6,086 bases of DNA from a bacterium (GTDB lineage Bacteria > Chloroflexota > Dormibacteria > UBA8260 > Bog-877). This document shows positions 1-4,907 of the stretch, one piece after another. The notes beneath the pieces are model-generated. The model was not told where the DNA came from, ran no database searches, and saw only the letters and a program-made list of their open reading frames with translations. The stretch lies in NCBI GenBank assembly GCA_021817025.1, contig JAKAWF010000224.1, forward strand, positions 1 through 6,086, written 5' to 3'. How positions within the stretch are numbered: the stretch's first letter is position 1; each line of letters starts with the position of its first letter. The position numbers and the translations under genes are program-made.

Positions 1-763
1 CCTGGGAGCTTCCCACCAGCCGCATGGTGCTGGTGGAGCAGTTCTGCTCGTGGTCGGCGTGGAGCACCAGCAGCACGTCCAGGGCGTGCTCCAAGACCGG
101 GTTGGGCCGGTACTTGAACTCGGTCGCCCGCCACATCATGTTGAGGAAGTTGCCAGTGTAGGAGAGGTCGTCATCGGGGTAGGCGTAGTAGAGGCCCATG
201 GCGTGGCGGTAGGCGAAGGCGGCGATGGTGGGCATCTTGGCGATCAGGCGCACGATCTCGCGGTGACGGGTGGCCGGATCGTGGATCTGCTTCGACTCGG
301 GGTAGAACGTCGAGAGCGCCCCCACCACGCTGACCAGCATCCCCATCGGGTGGGCATCGTGGTGGAAGCCGTCGATGAAGCGCTTGATGTTCTCGTGGAT
401 GAAGGTGTGGTTGGTGATCTCCACGGTCCACGTCTCGAGCTCTTCTCCCGTGGGCAGCTCGCCGTTGAGGAGGAGGTAGGCGACCTCCAAGAAGCTGCGG
501 CTCTGGGCCAGCTCCTCGATTGGATATCCCCGGTAGCGCAGGATGCCCTTGTCGCCGTCGATGTAGGTGATCGTGCTCCGGCAGCTGGCGGTGTTCTGAT
601 AGGCGGGATCGTAGGCCATCAGTCCGAAATCGTCCGCGGAGACCTTCACCTGCCTGAGGTCGAGGGCCCGGACCGTCCCATCCGTGATCGGCAGCTCGTA
701 GGTCCTGCCGGTCCGGCTGTCGGTCACCGTCAGCCGGTCCCGATTTGGCTCTGCGTCACTCAT
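1..763 (-). CDS. gltA: citrate synthase, N-terminal 254 residues (cut by left edge)
   Basis: Citrate synthase condenses oxaloacetate and acetyl-CoA to citrate, the entry step of the TCA cycle, in the cytoplasm. The 254 visible codons run from an ATG at 763 and remain open at the left edge. Recognisable type I (GltA-like) blocks are SCRSTITYIDGDKGILRYRG at residues 60-79, the Y/PIEEL segment just after, FKYRPNPVLEHALD at 216-229, and HADHEQNCSTSTMRLVGSS at 235-253. By family knowledge the second histidine of HADHE (H238 here) is the first catalytic histidine, matching E. coli H264. The later catalytic His and Asp lie beyond the window, so completeness cannot be judged. The start is fixed by a strong ribosome binding site. 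The nearest firm upstream gene ends 530 nt away, so it probably has its own promoter, although no convincing -10/-35 pair is visible. Identity is very secure. Confidence 0.97.
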   Translation of the reverse strand, partial: MSDAEPNRDRLTVTDSRTGRTYELPITDGTVRALDLRQVKVSADDFGLMAYDPAYQNTASCRSTITYIDGDKGILRYRGYPIEELAQSRSFLEVAYLLLNGELPTGEELETWTVEITNHTFIHENIKRFIDGFHHDAHPMGMLVSVVGALSTFYPESKQIHDPATRHREIVRLIAKMPTIAAFAYRHAMGLYYAYPDDDLSYTGNFLNMMWRATEFKYRPNPVLEHALDVLLVLHADHEQNCSTSTMRLVGSSQ

Positions 764-768
764 AGCGC

Positions 769-776
769 ACCTCCTT
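769..776 (-). promoter_or_regulatory. Shine-Dalgarno site of citrate synthase
   Basis: The minus strand reads AAGGAGGT, fully complementary to the 16S rRNA 3' end, with 5 nt before the ATG at 763. It decides the start codon and suggests efficient translation. Confidence 0.9.
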
Positions 777-861
777 GCTTGGTCGCTGTCCGCGCATGAC
801 TTGGAGGACCGCTTCGGCACCGACCCCGCAGCCGCCCTCCATTGGCCCGGCGCCTGTCCAG

Positions 862-1074
862 GTGAGGACCGCCGACCCCCACCGCCGAGCCCTCGATGCG
901 GCCAGCCTCCGCATCGCCGAGGCCGATCTCGGTGCCGCCACCGCGGCGAACGTCATCTCGTTCGCGCATGTGGGGCCCGTCCGTGGCGGGGGGCGGCGCC
1001 AGGCGAAGCGGGACCATGCTGGACTGGTTGCCGACCTTGGTCGGGCCGTCAGGGGACGGCACAGCGGCGCCTGA
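862..1074 (+). other. possible small gene or gene remnant, unknown
   Basis: This frame runs from GTG 862 to TGA 1074 (70 codons) and is open further upstream to an ATG at 796 and a TTG at 775. Over its first 37 codons, G+C by hand count is about 76%, 57% and 86% at codon positions 1, 2 and 3. That is the usual order for coding DNA in a high-GC genome, and the opposite-strand frame sharing the same third positions would show positions 1 and 2 reversed. The peptide contains a helix-like alanine-rich part (ALDAASLRIAEADLGAATAA) but resembles no family I know. No ribosome binding site precedes any candidate start, and the periodicity weakens toward the end. It is either a decayed gene piece or a chance signal, and it is the only coding candidate on the plus strand. 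Confidence 0.25.
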
Positions 1075-1248
1075 CTCACACAGCCACCCACGGGGCCGTT
1101 GCGCAGGCCCTGAGGCTCGCCCAGCCCGCCGGCGCCATTGGCCAGCCCTGACAGGCGCTTCCCTGGTGCCTTCAGAGCAGCGCTGCTGGTCCTGGTTGCC
1201 GGTCGGCACTCCTGCTGTTGACGCACGCCCGCTACCGACACCCGCAAC

Positions 1249-1271
1249 GCCGACCCCACTTCGGAGTCGGC
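1249..1271 (-). terminator. candidate hairpin terminator after the hydrolase
   Basis: About 22 nt past the hydrolase stop the minus-strand RNA can form a 9-bp stem, GCCGACUCC paired with GGGGUCGGC (one G-U pair), around a 5-nt loop GAAGU. The wobble pair exists only in the minus-strand RNA, which favours a role for that transcript. No U-tract follows, so intrinsic termination is plausible but unproven. Confidence 0.45.
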
Positions 1272-1293
1272 CGTGATTCGAGAGCCACTGCCG

Positions 1294-2094
1294 TCACCCC
1301 AGGAACGCCGCAGGGATGGCAATCGCTGCTTCGACCGCTGCGAGGAACTCGGCCGCGGTCATGACCTGGCCGATCTTCGGGAAGATGGACGTCTCCGCGT
1401 ATCGCTGCTCTTCGTCGGTGTCGGTGGCCGTGCAGTCGGACACCACGATCACGCGATAGCCCTTGTCATACGCAGACCGCGCGGACGACTCGACACACCA
1501 GTTGGTGCGGAACCCGGTGAATGCCACGTACTCGATCTCGTTGGCGCGCAGGAGATGGTCGAGCTCCGTCGAGTAGAAGGCATCGAGCGTCTTGTTGCCC
1601 TCGATGATGATGTCGCCCGCCCTGGGCCTGATCTGGGGAACAATCTCCTGGCTGTCCAGTCCGGAGACGTCGAGCAGGGCGCTCCGGTGGCGAAGCTCGC
1701 CGATCTCCTCCATCGCCACCGCGGTGTCGCACGGCCAGGCATGGCCGCACTCCAGGCAGACTTCCCCCTCATCGCGGTAGCCAATCCGATGATGTACTCG
1801 GATCTGCTCGATGCGGCTTGGCATCAGCGTCCCCGGGAGCCCCGCACTCGCGGGCCCGCCCGGCTGCAGCGCCGGGAGCCCCCTCTCGAACGGGTGGAAG
1901 GGAACGTACATGACCTTCACGCCCCTCTCGCGGGCCCCTGCCAGCAGCCCCCCGAGGTTGTCGACCACGTTCCTGCGGGCGAACTCATCCTTGATGAAGG
2001 CGTACACCTTCCCGCGCGGTGAGAGGAAGTCGTTCTGGGGCTCGATGAGCACCACGGCCGTCTTCGCAGCGGCGATCTTGGTTGCACTTGTCAT
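1294..2094 (-). CDS. isochorismatase-family cysteine hydrolase with extra Cys segment
   Basis: A 266-residue cytosolic hydrolase of the isochorismatase-like superfamily, whose members cleave amide-type or vinyl-ether bonds through an Asp-Lys-Cys triad. The triad is visible as D22 in VVLIEPQNDF, K168 in DIIIEGNKTLDAF, and C200 in FTGFRTNWCVESSARSAYDK, followed by VIVVSDCTA (216-223) and the terminal MTAAEF helix. The GNKTLDAF-S-ELD and TNWCVES blocks resemble the cysteine hydrolases often annotated simply as isochorismatase; the substrate cannot be read from sequence. D22 and K168 are 146 residues apart, against about 109 in E. coli RutB as I recall it. The excess lies around residues 91-145 and includes C113, C116, H118 and C122 in CLECGHAWPC. 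I chose ATG 2094 because GGAGG sits 8 nt upstream, and the 24 codons back to ATG 2166 have poor GC3 and no family similarity. It has no obvious operon partner. Confidence 0.93.
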   Translation of the reverse strand: MTSATKIAAAKTAVVLIEPQNDFLSPRGKVYAFIKDEFARRNVVDNLGGLLAGARERGVKVMYVPFHPFERGLPALQPGGPASAGLPGTLMPSRIEQIRVHHRIGYRDEGEVCLECGHAWPCDTAVAMEEIGELRHRSALLDVSGLDSQEIVPQIRPRAGDIIIEGNKTLDAFYSTELDHLLRANEIEYVAFTGFRTNWCVESSARSAYDKGYRVIVVSDCTATDTDEEQRYAETSIFPKIGQVMTAAEFLAAVEAAIAIPAAFLG

Positions 2095-2102
2095 GGGTGG
2101 CG

Positions 2103-2107
2103 CCTCC
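2103..2107 (-). promoter_or_regulatory. Shine-Dalgarno site of the hydrolase
   Basis: GGAGG on the minus strand, 8 nt before ATG 2094. It supports this start over the in-frame ATG at 2166, which lacks such a site. Confidence 0.8.
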
Positions 2108-2154
2108 GTTGTCGAACTGCCGGCCCCGGCAGCCTCACCAACGCCTTCACGCAC

Positions 2155-2172
2155 GTCACCATGCACCGTGAC
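2155..2172. promoter_or_regulatory. 18-bp dyad, possible operator of the hydrolase gene
   Basis: GTCACcaTGCAccGTGAC is symmetric at 14 of 18 positions (capitals), centred on TGCA. It lies about 60 nt upstream of the hydrolase ATG, in noncoding DNA, where an operator would be expected. The regulator is unknown and no promoter boxes are clear, so the role is inferred from symmetry and position only. Confidence 0.3.
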
Positions 2173-2257
2173 TCAAGGTCGACGCCACGGGGTTACCTCC
2201 CGACATGGGGCAGGTGGAAACGTCCGCGTAGCCAGAACCCCTTTGACTCAGCCCGGG

Positions 2258-2362
2258 TCAGCCGTTTGGGTCCTCATCCTCATCCGGCAGGCGCGGCTCT
2301 TGGCGGCAGGTGGGGCAGAGCGACCCTGCCCAGGTCAACCGCTGGCGGAAGCTGGTGATGCT
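2258..2362 (-). pseudogene. possible gene 3' remnant ending in a CPTC zinc-knuckle-like motif
   Basis: A minus-strand frame ending at TGA 2258 encodes a peptide that includes RLTWAGSLCPTCRQEPRLPD, followed by an acidic tail. Over these 34 codons GC3 is about 85%, with position 1 slightly above position 2, as expected for coding DNA in this genome. The frame stays open upstream into the end of the DUF6398 gene, but I see no start codon with a ribosome binding site. It therefore looks like the surviving 3' end of a lost gene. The C-x2-C pair suggests half of a zinc ribbon, but I do not recognise the family. The segment is short enough that chance cannot be excluded. Confidence 0.25.
2313..2331 (-). 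terminator. weak candidate hairpin terminator after the DUF6398 gene
   Basis: The minus-strand RNA can form an 8-bp stem with one G-U pair, GGGCAGGG paired with CUCUGCCC around a 3-nt loop, about 60 nt past the DUF6398 stop. There is no U-tract, and it falls inside the coding-like remnant 2258-2362, so it may be incidental. Confidence 0.25.
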
Positions 2363-2390
2363 CAGGCGGGTGGCTCGTGCTGTGGCGGAC

Positions 2391-2960
2391 TTACGGTGGT
2401 GAGGTCGCCGGAGGCGGTTGGAGCCATCGCACCAGGCCCCTGCGCCGCACTTCCTCCTGGAGTTCTGGAGGCAAGATGCGGGCGTCGACGACGAGGCCGT
2501 TGATCTCGACCAGCCACGCGTAGGGGTGGTGTTCGAGCATCTCCCGTCGGCACAGCTCGGGGGCGAGGGGGTCGATTCGGAGGGTGCGGCGGATAAGGCT
2601 GGCCTTGTTGGCCAGAGTGGACTTGGCTACCCCAGTGATGCTGGCGAGGTCCTCGCCCCGAAGGTGCGGCTTCTGGCTTGGGTCGAACAGGAAGTTGATG
2701 CCGCCCACCGTGTAGAGCACTGCCGCCGCCCACACCCGAAGGTCCCCGCGAGCCAGGGGGGAGGGGCGCTTGCGTGCCAGCTGTCCGAGCAAGCGCCCGC
2801 ACAGCTCGGCATACTCGGCGTCAAGGTGTTCGTTGCACACCTGGTCGATCAGGGCTGAGACCGCGGCGACGTCCTCACGAAGTGCCCTCGGCACTCTTGA
2901 GAGCCCCAAGCCAGCTCCTGGCCCAGCAGGCGTGCCAGTCGTTTCTCTCATTGGCCCCAT
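2391..2960 (-). CDS. DUF6398 domain-containing protein
   Basis: A 189-residue soluble protein with no signal peptide or membrane segment. After a Gly/Pro-rich N-terminus of about 22 residues it shows the blocks I associate with DUF6398: CNEHLDAEYAELC (42-54), ARKRPSPLARG (62-72), WAAAVLYTVGGINFLFDPSQ (77-96) with KPH next, GVAKSTLANKASLIRRTL (110-127), and HPYAWLVEINGLVVDARILP (145-164). The GVAKST segment looks like the recognition helix of a helix-turn-helix, suggesting DNA binding, but the family has no assigned activity that I know of. ATG 2960 is the farthest start possible, because an in-frame TGA lies 11 codons upstream; ATG 2951 is an alternative, and neither has a strong ribosome binding site. 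It is the last gene of the cassette, 64 nt after the 293-residue gene. From memory, DUF6398 domains occur with or fused to pRiA4b ORF-3 domains, consistent with the gene order here. Confidence 0.88.
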   Translation of the reverse strand: MGPMRETTGTPAGPGAGLGLSRVPRALREDVAAVSALIDQVCNEHLDAEYAELCGRLLGQLARKRPSPLARGDLRVWAAAVLYTVGGINFLFDPSQKPHLRGEDLASITGVAKSTLANKASLIRRTLRIDPLAPELCRREMLEHHPYAWLVEINGLVVDARILPPELQEEVRRRGLVRWLQPPPATSPP

Positions 2961-3024
2961 GATCGCACTACTGCCCTGGGGCGCCGGGGCTCATCGAGCG
3001 ACGCAGATGCCGATCCCATGCTCC

Positions 3025-3906
3025 TCATTCCCCCGCACCCGGCAGAACCGACATCTGCTCACTCTGGCACAGCCCGGACAGGACCTGCAGCACCTGCAGT
3101 CCCAGACGCAGCGCGTCGTTGGGTCCGACCATGCCATCGAGAACCAGGTCCACGAGGGGATCCCCCGACCGCGAGGGGCCGAGCCGCTCCAGGAACTCGA
3201 CGTCCCCGGGCTGCTCCAAGAGGTGGTGCTGGGCGAATGCCCGCAGTGCTGCCTCGGCCAGCATCCCGCCATCGACACCGAGCCGCGCTCCGGCGAGCCG
3301 CTGCGCCAGCATCTCGAGGACCGGCTCCAGCGGGTCGTCCCCGATCAGGGTCCAGACGGCGTCGACCAGAGCGCCGCAGCCCAGCAGGAAGACCGGTCCG
3401 TCCTCGTCCTCGAAGCCGGGTACGTGGGCCATCCGTCTGAAGCCGTCTTCCTCAGCGTCAGTTTCGGCCTTCCGGGCGTCGGCCAGCTCCGCCTCAGCGA
3501 GAGGGCGCACCGCCTCGCAGAGACTCTGGACCGCCGGGTCGTCGACGTTGCGCCCGTCGACAGTGACCGACCGGATCAGGATCTCCATGGCCACCGACCA
3601 CTGGGCTGGGTCGGGGGTGATCACGGAGGCGTCAGGGACGGAGGCTTCCTGGAGACGCGGCGCCTTCGCCGCGTGCAGCAGGACCGAGGAGGCGAAGCGG
3701 TCCCCGAGGGAGTCGTCTGGCCAGCGGGTCGGGCGGGCTGGGGCCGCTCCAGATGCGGTGCTCCATGCTTTCCTGACCGCCGCCAGCCGTTCCTGCTTGG
3801 AGCGGAGCAGACCCGCCAGCCCTCGCATAGCGTCGACACCGGCCGCCCGCATCTCCGTCTGGTGCTTGGTCCTGCGCTGCTTCCTGCGGTTGCTCGCCCG
3901 TCCCAT
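3025..3906 (-). CDS. uncharacterised 293-residue protein of the pRiA4b/DUF6398 cassette
   Basis: I do not recognise this protein. It has a strongly basic N-terminus (MGRASNRRKQRRTKH, residues 1-15), a mixed charged region to about 100, then mostly predicted helix with many acidic residues. Notable stretches are an Asp/Glu-rich run at 143-169 (EDGFRRMAHVPGFEDEDGP within it), a hydrophobic core FLLGCGALVDAVWTLIGDDP at 173-192, and an amphipathic helix LRLGLQVLQVLSGLC at 266-280. No signal peptide or convincing membrane span is present. The basic tail could bind nucleic acid, which is only a guess. The start at ATG 3906 is well supported: it overlaps the upstream TGA as TGATG, and GGAGGA lies just before it. 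Two earlier in-frame codons would allow a start at 3924, but without this coupling. Coupling to the pRiA4b-type gene implies joint expression, probably as partners. Confidence 0.85.
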   Translation of the reverse strand: MGRASNRRKQRRTKHQTEMRAAGVDAMRGLAGLLRSKQERLAAVRKAWSTASGAAPARPTRWPDDSLGDRFASSVLLHAAKAPRLQEASVPDASVITPDPAQWSVAMEILIRSVTVDGRNVDDPAVQSLCEAVRPLAEAELADARKAETDAEEDGFRRMAHVPGFEDEDGPVFLLGCGALVDAVWTLIGDDPLEPVLEMLAQRLAGARLGVDGGMLAEAALRAFAQHHLLEQPGDVEFLERLGPSRSGDPLVDLVLDGMVGPNDALRLGLQVLQVLSGLCQSEQMSVLPGAGE

Positions 3907-4616
3907 CACTCCTCCGGGGAACACCGGCCCGACAGCGGGGCCTGTAACGGCGACTGCCGATCGAGTTCCCAGGCCGCGAAGCCAGCAAGCAGTGTGCCGC
4001 CCGTCATCTCACCGACGCGCGGGGCGCTCGCCACGGCCCTGGTTCGCCAGCGAGAGAGCTGAGCATTGACCGCGGCGAGGTCGAACTTGTCCGGCTCAAA
4101 GCCGTCTTCCAGCCACTCCAGCAACTCCGCTGATTGGGGGGCGCTGGGCTCTTGCAAAGCTGTGAGGATGTCCCCATAGCCCCAGACCCCGCCGCAGTCC
4201 TCAGGCGGGCAGGCCCGCTCTCCCGCCAGGCAGGCGGGAAGGTGCCCCCCGGGATCTGCTTCGAGCACCTTCTCCACCAGGACTTGATGCTCCCAGCTGT
4301 CACCCATGTCATAGGTGTAGAGGAATTTGCTTCCCGCTCGGGGCGCGATCTCAACGAGGCGTGTCTTGCCAGCGTCCTGCGTCGGTGGGCCGAAGCCCTC
4401 CAAGCCCGAGGACTTGGGCTCAGGCTCACCGAAGTAGCGCTGCCCCACGCGAAACTCGTAGAGGTGCTCGTTGTGCCAGCCCATCACCACTTGGAACAGG
4501 AGATGGAGTTCTCGGAGATCGATGGCTGCCGGCGCCTGCAGGCGGCGCCAGATCGGAGGCTGCGCGCCTTTGAGCGTGACCCTCAGCTGGTAGACGGACT
4601 CGACTCCGGCTACCAT
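3906..4616 (-). CDS. plasmid pRiA4b ORF-3-like family protein
   Basis: A 236-residue soluble protein that clearly matches the pRiA4b ORF-3-like family. From ATG 4616 the hallmark blocks are VYQLRVTLKGAQPPIWRRLQ (8-27), MGWHNEHLYEFRVG (45-58), FLYTYDMGDSWEHQVLVEKV (98-117), and the cysteine cluster CLAGERACPPEDCGGVWGYG (129-148) with C129, C136 and C141, then the LLEWL-x-DGFEPDKFDL segment. The family is widespread in bacteria and on plasmids. It has no established biochemical function that I know of; the conserved Cys and acidic residues could hold a metal. About 45 residues after the family core form a nonconserved tail. The start is uncertain: ATG 4616 is preceded only by a weak GGGTG, while GTG 4631 (241 residues) is the farthest possible because an in-frame TGA lies three codons before it. 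It is the first gene of the cassette and is coupled by TGATG to the next. Confidence 0.94.
   Translation of the reverse strand: MVAGVESVYQLRVTLKGAQPPIWRRLQAPAAIDLRELHLLFQVVMGWHNEHLYEFRVGQRYFGEPEPKSSGLEGFGPPTQDAGKTRLVEIAPRAGSKFLYTYDMGDSWEHQVLVEKVLEADPGGHLPACLAGERACPPEDCGGVWGYGDILTALQEPSAPQSAELLEWLEDGFEPDKFDLAAVNAQLSRWRTRAVASAPRVGEMTGGTLLAGFAAWELDRQSPLQAPLSGRCSPEE
3910..3915 (-). promoter_or_regulatory. Shine-Dalgarno and TGATG coupling site of the 293-residue gene
   Basis: GGAGGA lies within the last codons of the pRiA4b-type gene, 3 nt before ATG 3906. The stop TGA (3908-3906) and start ATG (3906-3904) share one base. This arrangement normally signals translational coupling. Confidence 0.75.
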
Positions 4617-4714
4617 CGGCACCCGCTTCACGTCCGTTCAACGCCCCTTTACGTCGTCCAACCCCGCCGCTTCTCACCTCCACGAACCTTCGGCAGAGCG
4701 AGGGACGTGGTGGC

Positions 4715-4825
4715 TTACCGGGTCTGCCCGCCCGGCGGCTTCTTCGTGACTTCCCCAACTGACACCACGTTGCCGGGGTCGTGCTGAAGGTTGAGCCACT
4801 CCCGGGCCCTGGCCCTGACCCGGCT
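4715..4825 (-). pseudogene. possible gene 3' remnant upstream of the cassette
   Basis: A minus-strand frame ending at TAA 4715 encodes a peptide including AREWLNLQHDPGNVVSVGEV and ending PPGGQTR. Over 36 codons, G+C at positions 1, 2 and 3 is about 69%, 53% and 89% by hand count, the pattern of a real gene in this genome. The frame stays open back to an ATG at 4942 inside arsA, but that start has no ribosome binding site and the intervening part looks noncoding. It is best read as the surviving C-terminal end of an unknown gene. I do not recognise the family. Confidence 0.3.
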
Positions 4826-4857
4826 GATCGGCGGGAGGCCTCGCAGGAGGCAACGGT

Positions 4858-4880
4858 ACCGAGCTGGGAACCAGCCCGGC
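4858..4880 (-). terminator. candidate hairpin terminator after arsA
   Basis: About 28 nt past the arsA stop, the minus-strand RNA can form a 10-bp stem, GCCGGGCUGG paired with CCAGCUCGGU, around a 3-nt loop UUC. Two pairs are G-U and exist only in the minus-strand RNA. There is no U-tract. It would separate arsA from the downstream cassette. Confidence 0.5.
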
Positions 4881-4907
4881 CCGCTGCCATGACATCGGCG
4901 ACTGCCC

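Larger units (their letters stand above)
764..1293. other. 530-nt stretch without a firm gene
   Basis: This gap separates the hydrolase stop from the citrate synthase start and should hold the citrate synthase promoter, though I see no clear AT-rich -10 element. It contains a hairpin just after the hydrolase (1249-1271) and a plus-strand segment with coding-like base periodicity (862-1074). No tRNA, direct repeat array or recognisable protein domain was found. A minus-strand frame open from 1322 to 756 crosses the whole stretch, but its base periodicity and composition do not look like a real gene. Confidence 0.6.

Noticed and set aside
50..799. Plus-strand 249-codon open frame opposite citrate synthase
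   Set aside because: Antisense shadow of an unmistakable citrate synthase reading frame.
1265..1292. TCGAATC-containing stretch resembling a tRNA T-arm on the minus strand
   Set aside because: The flanking bases do not form the 5-bp T stem, and no acceptor or anticodon arms can be built around it.
756..1322. Minus-strand 188-codon open frame between the hydrolase and citrate synthase, overlapping citrate synthase by 8 nt
   Set aside because: The overlap looks operon-like, but the product is rich in Arg, Ser, Pro and Gly with no recognisable motif. It overlaps the hydrolase by 29 nt, and where tested G+C at codon position 1 is below position 2, the reverse of real genes here. The AAGGAGGT at its end is better explained as the citrate synthase ribosome binding site.
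1273..2022. Plus-strand 249-codon open frame opposite the hydrolase
   Set aside because: Antisense shadow of a gene with a full catalytic triad; no domain in its translation.
2095..2166. N-terminal extension of the hydrolase to an ATG at 2166
   Set aside because: These 24 codons have low GC3 and no family similarity, while ATG 2094 has GGAGG 8 nt upstream.
2770..4062. Plus-strand 430-codon open frame opposite the cassette
   Set aside because: Long antisense frames are common in high-GC DNA. It spans three genes on the other strand and shows no domain.
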